Shown here piece after piece: positions 58,040 through 64,000 of a DNA stretch of 64,000 nt. The position numbers were made by a program, and so were the translations under genes. The DNA comes from Pseudofrankia coriaricola. Its GTDB lineage: Bacteria > Actinomycetota > Actinomycetes > Frankiales > Frankiaceae. The notes below the pieces were generated by a model, which did no database searches, was not told the DNA's origin, and saw only the letters and a program-made list of their open reading frames with translations. Every line of letters starts with the position of its first letter. The first letter of the stretch is position 1. The DNA is taken from the NCBI RefSeq assembly GCF_001854805.1, contig NZ_MBLO01000036.1, positions 124,001-188,000 on the forward strand, given 5' to 3'.

Positions 58040-58786
58040 ATGACGCAGAACGCAGATCGCCTCCTGGCGGCGACGCCGGGTAGCCCGCCTCCCGAGGCAC
58101 CGGGCGGCACGTCCTCAGCGGCACCGGACACCCAGCCTCAGCCGGCCGGTGACGTCGCCGCGCGCACGGCGGCACGCACGCTCGCCGCGCGCACCGCCGG
58201 CTACACCAACGAGGTGCGTCGGCTGCTCGACGCCGGCCTCGAGGTGATCCGGCGCAACGGCATCTCATCACGCCCCCGGGTCGCCGACATCGTCGCCGAG
58301 GCCGGGCTGTCCAACGACGCGTTCTACCGCCACTTCCCGTCCAAGGACGCGCTGGTCACCGCGCTGATCGAGGACGGGAGCGAGCGGCTGGCAAGCTACG
58401 CCGCCCACCAGATGAGCAAGGAGCCGACGCCCGCGGGCCAGGTGCGTCGCTGGGTGGAGGCCGTGCTCGGGCAGGCCAGGGGCGAGGTGGCCGCGTCGAC
58501 GCTGGCCGTGATGTGGAACGGGAGCAGCACCAGGAACGCCACTCCCGGCCTCCACCCGGCCGCCGGGTCGATGTCGGTGCTGCTGTGCGCGCCGTTCACC
58601 GCGCTGGGCAGCGAGCACCCCGAGCCGGACGCGACGCTGGCCGCGTACGCCGTCTTCGGCGCGTTGTCGGACTTCCTGTGGCGACGGACCGAGCCCAGCG
58701 ACGCCGAGATCGATCAGGTCACCGCTTTCTGCCTGCGGGCGGCCCAACCACCGATTCCCCAGCCCAGTCAGGGAGCACGCCCATGA
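58040..58786 (+). CDS. TetR family transcriptional regulator
   Basis: 248 aa from ATG 58040; no SD, consistent with leaderless expression. A Pro/Ala-rich N-terminal extension of about 50 residues precedes the helix-turn-helix (RVADIVAEAGLSNDAFYRHFPSKDALVTALIEDG, about 80-113). Divergent from the MFS exporter and overlapping the downstream dehydrogenase by ATGA, so it heads the operon 58040-62620. Probably binds CAGAAT-N3-ATTCTG. Confidence 0.92.
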   Translation: MTQNADRLLAATPGSPPPEAPGGTSSAAPDTQPQPAGDVAARTAARTLAARTAGYTNEVRRLLDAGLEVIRRNGISSRPRVADIVAEAGLSNDAFYRHFPSKDALVTALIEDGSERLASYAAHQMSKEPTPAGQVRRWVEAVLGQARGEVAASTLAVMWNGSSTRNATPGLHPAAGSMSVLLCAPFTALGSEHPEPDATLAAYAVFGALSDFLWRRTEPSDAEIDQVTAFCLRAAQPPIPQPSQGARP

Positions 58787-59736
58787 AGGCTGTCCGTTCG
58801 GCGGACGGCGCCGTGTCCGTCACCGACGTCGACCTACCGCCAGGTGAGGGCGACGAGCTGCTGACGATGAGGTCCGCGAGCATCTGCAGCTCGGACCTCA
58901 TGTACATCAGGTACGGCCTGAGCCAGGTCGTCGGCCACGAGCTCGCCGGAGTCCGCGCCGACGGCACGCCGGTCATCGTCGAGGCGGTGTTCGGCTGCGG
59001 CACGTGCGACCAGTGCCAGATCGGCCGGTACAACCTCTGCCCAGTCCATTTCACCCGCGCCCTCGGTGCCAACGCCGACGGCGGCATGGCCGAGCAGTTC
59101 CGCGCCCCGAGCCCCCGGCTCGTGCCGGTTCCCGACGGACTCGCCGTCACGGACGCGTCCCTCGCCGAGCCGGCCGCCGTCTCCTGGCACGCGCTGCGCC
59201 TGGCCGGCACCGGCAAGGACACCACCGTGGCGGTCGTCGGCGCGGGCGCCCTCGGCCTGCTGGCCGTCGCCGGCGCCCGCCGGCTCGGCGCCTCCGAGGT
59301 CGCGCTCGACGCGCGCCACCGCCACCAGGTCGAGGCGGGCGAGCGCCTGGGTGCGCGGATCGGCGCGGACGGCCGCTACGACGTCGTCGTCGACGCCGCC
59401 GGCACCAAGGAGAGCCTCGCCCGCGCGATCGACCTCGTCGGCCCGCGCGGGACCGTGGTCTCGGTCGCGGTCCACCAGGGCCCGGTCGAGATCAACTGGA
59501 GCGCCCTGTTCCACCTGGAGGCCCGCGTCATCCCGTCCATCGGGTACTGCACGCACGACGACGGCGCGGGCGGTAGCGTGACCGAGCTGGCGGAGGCCGC
59601 GGCGATGCTGGCGGAGAACCCCGAAATCCCCAAGACGCTGATCACGCACCGGTTCCCGCTCGAGGACGCCGCCGAGGCGTTCCGGGTGGCGGGCGACAAG
59701 ACGACCGGTGCTATCCGAGTGGTGGTGGAGCTGTGA
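58783..59736 (+). CDS. Zinc-dependent MDR alcohol dehydrogenase
   Basis: 317 aa from ATG 58783. Catalytic zinc Cys in SASICSSDL with VVGHELAG, structural zinc cluster GCGTCDQCQIGRYNLC (C-x2-C-x2-C-x7-C), Rossmann VVGAGALGLLAVAGARRLGA. NAD(P)-dependent oxidation of an alcohol is expected. Coupled by 4-bp overlaps to TetR and to the VOC gene. Confidence 0.93.
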   Translation: MKAVRSADGAVSVTDVDLPPGEGDELLTMRSASICSSDLMYIRYGLSQVVGHELAGVRADGTPVIVEAVFGCGTCDQCQIGRYNLCPVHFTRALGANADGGMAEQFRAPSPRLVPVPDGLAVTDASLAEPAAVSWHALRLAGTGKDTTVAVVGAGALGLLAVAGARRLGASEVALDARHRHQVEAGERLGARIGADGRYDVVVDAAGTKESLARAIDLVGPRGTVVSVAVHQGPVEINWSALFHLEARVIPSIGYCTHDDGAGGSVTELAEAAAMLAENPEIPKTLITHRFPLEDAAEAFRVAGDKTTGAIRVVVEL

Positions 59737-60209
59737 CGACGCTACGGCCCGAGGACCAGTTCCACACCGGGGTCATCGTCGAGGACTTCGAGGGCACCCT
59801 CGACCGGCTGACGGAGCTGTTCGGCTTCGAGTGGTGCGACGAGCTGGTGAGCGACGTGGCGGTGCGGATCATGACTCCGGACGGCCCGGTGGACACCACC
59901 ATCACGACGCGGTTCTCCTACTCGGTGAACGAGCCCCGCCTCGAGGTCATCCGGCCCATTCCCGGAACCGTCTGGGTGCCCGCCGACTCGGGCGTGCACC
60001 ACCTCGGCTACTGGTCGGACGACGTGCCGGCCGACTCGGCGGCGCTCGCCGCGCTCGGCATGCCGCTGGAGGTCGCCGGCATCGGCCCGGACGGGCAGCC
60101 CTACTGGACGTACCACCGGGGCTCCGACGGTCCGCGGATCGAGCTGGTGAGCCGGAGCATCAAGCCGGGGCTGGAGCAGTACTGGGCGAACAGCCGGCGT
60201 CCGGCGTGA
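59733..60209 (+). CDS. VOC family (glyoxalase/extradiol-fold) protein
   Basis: 158 aa from GTG 59733 (GTGA overlap). Opening DQFHTGVIVEDFEGTLDRLTELFGFEW with a metal His, then GVHHLGYWSDDVPADSAALAALGMP and PRIELVSRSIKPGLEQYW, which carries the second-half Glu. One betaalphabetabetabeta pair, so it probably dimerises. Possible isomerase, epimerase or dioxygenase; not resolved. Confidence 0.88.
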   Translation: MTTLRPEDQFHTGVIVEDFEGTLDRLTELFGFEWCDELVSDVAVRIMTPDGPVDTTITTRFSYSVNEPRLEVIRPIPGTVWVPADSGVHHLGYWSDDVPADSAALAALGMPLEVAGIGPDGQPYWTYHRGSDGPRIELVSRSIKPGLEQYWANSRRPA

Positions 60210-61558
60210 GCCTGGCGGCGCCCACCGAGCTGGTCGAGCTGACCGGCGGCAAGGGGGTCATGCTCGCCTCGCCGGTGCCGGCCGACGTCGCGGCCGTCGG
60301 CTACGTCGAGCACGAGCTCGCCGCGGCCGGGACGGCGACCGCCTACCGCGCCGTAGGCGAGCTTGCGGCCGACGGCCGCTGGGCGTTCGAGCCCGCCGGC
60401 ACGGCGCCGTACCGCACCCGGGTCGTCGTGCGCCGCCCGGTCACGGCCGAGCGCTTCAGCGGCACCGCGGTCGTCGAGTGGCTCAACGTCAGCTCCGGCC
60501 ACGACGCCGACGTCATCTGGGCGAACAACCACGAGGAGATCACCCGCCGCGGCCATGCCTGGGTCGGCGTGTCGGCCCAGCTCATCGGCGTCGCCGGCGG
60601 CCCGGTGCTCGCCTCGACCATCGAGGGCTCCGACGCGCCGGGGCTCGTGGGCTCCGACCCGGAGCGTTACGGCTCGCTCGCCCACCCCGGCGACGGGTTC
60701 GCGTTCGACCTGTTCACCCAGGCGGCCCGCGCGGTCCGCGACGGGACGCTGCTCGGCGGGCTCGTACCGCGGCTCGTGCTCGCCGCCGGCCAGTCCCAGT
60801 CCGCCTACGCGATGGTCACCTACGTCAACGGGGTCGAGCCGCTCGTCCACGGGCTGTTCGACGGCTACCTGCTGCACAGCCGGGGGCTGGGTGCGCTGAA
60901 CCTCGCCGCGCCTGGCCAGCCGGCGGCCCTCCAGGCGCTGGTCGCGACCAGCCCGGTGCTCGTCCGGGAGGACACCGCCGCCCCCGTGCTCATCCTCCAG
61001 GCCGAGGGCGACCTGAACCAGGTGCTGCACTCCCTCGGCTCCCGCCAGGACGACCTCGAGCGTGTCCGCACGTGGGAGGTCGCCGGCGCCGCCCACGCCG
61101 ACCAGCACACCGTCGGCCCGTTCGCCGACCTGCTCGGCTGCGGCGTCGACGTCAACAACGCCCCGATGCACGTCGTCGTCAAGGCCGCGCTGCGCGCGCT
61201 GGAGACCTGGGCGCGCGGCGGCACCCCGCCGGCCGCCTCGCCGCGGATAGCGACCGCGGGCGGCGAGATCGTCCGCGACGGCGACGGCATCGCGCTCGGC
61301 GGGATCCGCACGCCACCGGTCGACGTGCCGGTCGACGTGCTGTCCGGCATCCCCGGCCCGAACCCGTCAATGATCTGCCAGCTGTTCGGCTCGACGATCG
61401 CGCTGCCGGCCGCGCGGGTCGCCGAGCTCTACCCGTCGCGCGCGCAGTACGTGGCGCGTTACGCCGCCGCCGTCGACCGGCTCCTCGCCGAGGGCTTCGC
61501 CCTCGCCGAGGACCGCGAGGTCCTCCTCGCCTACGCCCAACCCGACCGGATCTCGTAG
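60206..61558 (+). CDS. Alpha/beta hydrolase domain-containing protein (PF20091-like)
   Basis: 450 aa from GTG 60206 (GTGA overlap with VOC). TAVVEWLNVSSGHDADVIW and GHAWVGVSAQLIGVAGG near the start, LVLAAGQSQSAYAMVTYVN with the nucleophile Ser, and AGAAHADQHT with a probable catalytic His. This large actinobacterial hydrolase family has few characterised members. Likely an esterase or lactonase in the TetR-controlled operon. Confidence 0.88.
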   Translation: MSLAAPTELVELTGGKGVMLASPVPADVAAVGYVEHELAAAGTATAYRAVGELAADGRWAFEPAGTAPYRTRVVVRRPVTAERFSGTAVVEWLNVSSGHDADVIWANNHEEITRRGHAWVGVSAQLIGVAGGPVLASTIEGSDAPGLVGSDPERYGSLAHPGDGFAFDLFTQAARAVRDGTLLGGLVPRLVLAAGQSQSAYAMVTYVNGVEPLVHGLFDGYLLHSRGLGALNLAAPGQPAALQALVATSPVLVREDTAAPVLILQAEGDLNQVLHSLGSRQDDLERVRTWEVAGAAHADQHTVGPFADLLGCGVDVNNAPMHVVVKAALRALETWARGGTPPAASPRIATAGGEIVRDGDGIALGGIRTPPVDVPVDVLSGIPGPNPSMICQLFGSTIALPAARVAELYPSRAQYVARYAAAVDRLLAEGFALAEDREVLLAYAQPDRIS

Positions 61559-61600
61559 CCGCGGGCTTTCAGGCCCCGTCGAGCGAGGAGTGATCCGCGC

Positions 61601-62620
61601 ATGAGCACATCAGCCCAGCCGAACGGCCGCGCGATGACCGGCCCGGCGTCGCCCACCGGCCCGGCTCTCTCGACGCCGCCGCCACGGCCCGGGCTGGTAC
61701 GCCGGACGACGACGCACGACTCGCTGCGGCCCTCCGGGCTCTCCGGGCCGGTGACGCTCGACGCGCGCGGCCGGGACGTGCGCGTCGAGGCCGACGGTGC
61801 CCTGACCGTCCTGGACGCGGCCCGCCTCGACGCCGAGATCGCTTTTCCCCGCCGGGAGGTCACCCGGATCGGCACCGACCCGGACGAGCCCCGGCTCGCG
61901 GCGCTCGTCGGCGTCCGGGCGGCGTCGGGCTTCCGGCAGGCGGTCTACGCCGCCCTGCCGGGCGGGCGCGCGAGCCACTCGGTCCGGTTCCAACTGCTCG
62001 ACGACCTGCCGACGGCGGTGCTGGTCAGCGGCTACGCCACCCAGTGGGTGGCGCCCGGGCCCTTCCCGCAGTGGCGTCAGGGAACGGCCTCGCAGTACCC
62101 GGACCTGTGCGCCGGCTGGGTCACCGACGGCACGATCATCCGCGGGATCGAGGCCACCGGGCGGGTGCCGGCCCCGTTCGGCCCGCCGGTGCCGCCGATC
62201 GAGGGCGACGACCCGGACGGCTGGCACGAGGTGGCGCCGCTGCCGGCGCACGGGATGCGCCGGCGCCGCCGGCTCGACGTCTGGCGCGCGGGCGCCGAGG
62301 CGCGGGTCGAGTGCTTCTTCCGCGACAGCCACGTCGACCCGGACGGCGTCGAGACCGCGGTGCACGAGTACACCGTCCACGCCACGCTCGACCCGGCGAC
62401 GACGACGTTCACGGCGTGCACGGCGGAGTTCGGCGCACTGCCGTGGCCGGAGTGCCCCCTCGCGCTGGCCAGCGCGGGCCGCCTGGTGGGACAGCGCCCG
62501 GACGGGCTGCGCCGCGAGGTGCGGGACACCTTCACCGGGGTCACGACGTGCACGCACCTCAACGACACCCTGCGCTCGCTCGAGGATGTCGGCGCGCTAC
62601 TCGCCCGCCTACCGGGCTGA
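61601..62620 (+). CDS. DUF2889 domain-containing protein
   Basis: 339 aa, ATG 61601 with GAGGAG upstream. Blocks LVRRTTTHDSLRPSGLSGPVTLDARGRDV, DAEIAFPRREVTRI and the final FTGVTTCTHLNDTLRSLEDVGALL match the DUF2889 pattern, a family often beside catabolic and steroid-like gene sets but without known function. Last gene of the run starting at TetR, 42 bp after the hydrolase. Confidence 0.8.
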   Translation: MSTSAQPNGRAMTGPASPTGPALSTPPPRPGLVRRTTTHDSLRPSGLSGPVTLDARGRDVRVEADGALTVLDAARLDAEIAFPRREVTRIGTDPDEPRLAALVGVRAASGFRQAVYAALPGGRASHSVRFQLLDDLPTAVLVSGYATQWVAPGPFPQWRQGTASQYPDLCAGWVTDGTIIRGIEATGRVPAPFGPPVPPIEGDDPDGWHEVAPLPAHGMRRRRRLDVWRAGAEARVECFFRDSHVDPDGVETAVHEYTVHATLDPATTTFTACTAEFGALPWPECPLALASAGRLVGQRPDGLRREVRDTFTGVTTCTHLNDTLRSLEDVGALLARLPG

Positions 62621-62645
62621 GGCGGCCCGCCCCGGGCATGGCCGA

Positions 62646-62678
62646 GGATCTTCACTCCGACAAGCGTTCCGAAGATCC
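62646..62678. other. GGATCTTC/GAAGATCC inverted repeat
   Basis: Perfect 8-bp arms (62646-62653, 62671-62678) with a 17-nt loop, between the DUF2889 stop and the next promoter. May be a weak terminator or a regulator site. Confidence 0.45.
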
Positions 62679-62698
62679 AAACTTGTGTTCGGCATTGC

Positions 62699-62713
62699 CA
62701 GAATCGTATTCTG
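62699..62713 (+). promoter_or_regulatory. CAGAAT-N3-ATTCTG operator upstream of acyl-CoA dehydrogenase
   Basis: Perfect dyad CAGAAT-CGT-ATTCTG, 27 bp before ATG 62741, with the same arms, spacer length and preceding GC as the site before the TetR at 58040. Only the 3-bp spacer differs. Confidence 0.7.
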
Positions 62714-62740
62714 CCGAGGACGACCAGGAAGGACGCAGCG

Positions 62741-64000
62741 ATGGCGTGGGACTTCGAGACTGATCCCGAGTACCAGAAGAAGCTGGACTGGGCGAACGAG
62801 TTCGTCCGCAGCGAGGTCGAGCCGCTCGACCTCGCGTTCCCGGACCTGCAGTTCGTCCCGCTGGCCGAGAAGCGCCGGGCGCTCATCGACCCGCTCAAGC
62901 AGCAAGTCCGCGACCAGGGCCTGTGGGCGACCCACCTGAGCCCCGAGCTCGGCGGCCAGGGCTTCGGCCAGCAGAAGCTGGGGCTGCTCAACGAGATCCT
63001 CGGCCGCTCCTCCTGGGCGCCGATCGTCTTCGGCTGCCAGGCGCCGGACACCGGCAATGCCGAGATCATCGCTCACTACGGCACGCCGGAGCAGAAGGAG
63101 AAGTACCTCCAGCCACTGCTCGACGGCGAGATGTTCTCCAGCTACTCGATGACCGAGCCGCAGGGCGGCGCGGACCCGACGCAGTTCACCTGTAGCGCCC
63201 ACAAGGAGGGCGACGAGTGGATCATCAACGGGTGGAAGTACTTCTCGTCGAACGCCAAGACCGCGAGCTTCTTCATCGTCATGGTGGTCACGAACCCCGA
63301 CGTGAGCGCATACCGCGGCATGTCGATGTTCCTGGTGCCGACCGACACGCCGGGCATCAACATCGTCCGTAACGTCGGCCTGTTCGGCGAGCCCCTGAAC
63401 GAGGGCTTCCACGCGCTGATCCACTACGAGGACGTGCGGGTGCCGGAGTCGGCGCTGCTCGGCGGCGAGGGCCAGGCGTTCGCCATCGCCCAGACCCGGC
63501 TCGGCGGTGGGCGCATCCACCACGCGATGCGCACCATCGGCCAGGCGCAGCGGCTGCTGGACATGACCTGCGAGCGGGCGCTGTCACGCTCCACCGCGGG
63601 CAGCAAGCTCGCGGACAAGCAGTTCGTCCAGGGCTTCGTCGCCGACTCGTACGCGCAGCTGCTGCAGTTCCGGCTGCTCGTCATGTACGTCGCCTGGGAG
63701 ATCGACAAATACCAGGACTACAAGCGCGTCCGCAAGGACATCGCCACCGCGAAGATCGTGATGCCGACCATCCTGCACGACATCGCGTGGCGGGCGATGC
63801 AGGTCCACGGCGCGCTCGGCACGACGAACGAGATGCCGTTCTTCAGGTACATCCACGGCGCCGCCGTGATGGGCCTCGCCGACGGGCCGACCGAGGTCCA
63901 CAAGATGACCGTCGCCAAGCAGGTCCTGCGCGACTACAAGCCGGCCGACGGCATGTGGCCGACCGAGTGGATTCCGGGCAAGCTGGACGCCGCCCGGGCC
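62741..64000 (+). CDS. Acyl-CoA dehydrogenase (ACAD11-like), 3' end outside window
   Basis: 420 codons visible with no stop, so the gene continues past the window. ATG 62741 with CCAGGAAGGA upstream. MAWDFETDPEYQKKLDWANEF opening, FSSYSMTEPQGGADPTQFTCSA, WKYFSSNAKTASFFIVMVV, and AAVMGLADGPTEVHKMTVAKQVLRDY at the C-terminal active region, where ADGPTEVH marks the ACAD10/11 branch. Its own operator suggests control by the TetR at 58040. Confidence 0.93.
   Translation, partial: MAWDFETDPEYQKKLDWANEFVRSEVEPLDLAFPDLQFVPLAEKRRALIDPLKQQVRDQGLWATHLSPELGGQGFGQQKLGLLNEILGRSSWAPIVFGCQAPDTGNAEIIAHYGTPEQKEKYLQPLLDGEMFSSYSMTEPQGGADPTQFTCSAHKEGDEWIINGWKYFSSNAKTASFFIVMVVTNPDVSAYRGMSMFLVPTDTPGINIVRNVGLFGEPLNEGFHALIHYEDVRVPESALLGGEGQAFAIAQTRLGGGRIHHAMRTIGQAQRLLDMTCERALSRSTAGSKLADKQFVQGFVADSYAQLLQFRLLVMYVAWEIDKYQDYKRVRKDIATAKIVMPTILHDIAWRAMQVHGALGTTNEMPFFRYIHGAAVMGLADGPTEVHKMTVAKQVLRDYKPADGMWPTEWIPGKLDAARA

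Overview
The DNA is very GC-rich, with GC-biased third codon positions, many GTG starts, densely packed 4-bp ATGA/GTGA gene overlaps, mycobacterial-type catabolic families (paired FadE-like acyl-CoA dehydrogenases, Mhp enzymes, tandem-TetR regulator, F420-type LLM oxidoreductase) and Hanks-type Ser/Thr kinases. This points to a soil or plant-associated actinomycete. A Frankiaceae-like genome is my best guess, but that is inference from gene style and not proven by any marker here. No rRNA, tRNA, CRISPR array or complete insertion sequence was found.

Layout. 1-9300: a tandem TetR regulator (cut by the window edge), a PF04909 amidohydrolase, SnoaL-like proteins, an LLM oxidoreductase, an SDR, a Baeyer-Villiger monooxygenase and an acyl-CoA synthetase. 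9400-15100: Uma2, DinB/DUF664, a decayed alcohol dehydrogenase and a divergent pair of transmembrane Ser/Thr kinases. 15700-29400: a cyclase-family hydrolase, a TetR, a P450/ferredoxin/enoyl-CoA hydratase/two-SDR operon, a fused E1 alpha-beta 2-oxoacid dehydrogenase, an acyl-CoA dehydrogenase, EthD, an MDR reductase, a second amidohydrolase, a MarR and an MhpB extradiol dioxygenase. 29500-34400: a KstD/fumarate-reductase-type flavoprotein, a SnoaL-FMO fusion and an HSL-type hydrolase. 34400-38540: an ECF sigma/anti-sigma pair, two lipoproteins and gene relics. 38540-44740: an IclR regulator and a tightly coupled mhpA-C-D-F-E operon. 45000-56300: an acyl-CoA synthetase, five acyl-CoA dehydrogenases, a phosphotransferase, SDRs and SnoaL. 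56367-64000: an MFS exporter, a divergent TetR and its downstream catabolic operon, then a seventh acyl-CoA dehydrogenase running off the end.

Working picture: an accessory catabolic island. Substrates would be oxygenated (P450, BVMO, FMO), activated to CoA esters, shortened by beta-oxidation-like steps, and aromatic intermediates opened by MhpA/MhpB and split by MhpC-D-E-F to acetyl-CoA-level products. Several TetR-type regulators appear to control it. One near-palindromic operator (core ACCGRYCGGT) recurs at five control regions, six sites in all, and a second operator (CAGAAT-N3-ATTCTG) occurs at two.

The most unusual feature is a nine-copy interspersed hairpin of about 47 bp, mostly beside or inside acyl-CoA genes. 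Its stem arms show paired compensatory changes. The 5' arm contains a near-perfect Shine-Dalgarno sequence followed by ATG and a short conserved reading frame (MIF/LxRTPGG-like). One copy forms part of an acyl-CoA dehydrogenase coding sequence. Another supplies the stop codon of one gene and a 22-codon micro-ORF whose own stop overlaps the start of the next gene. A second recurrent oddity is short tandem duplication across stop codons.
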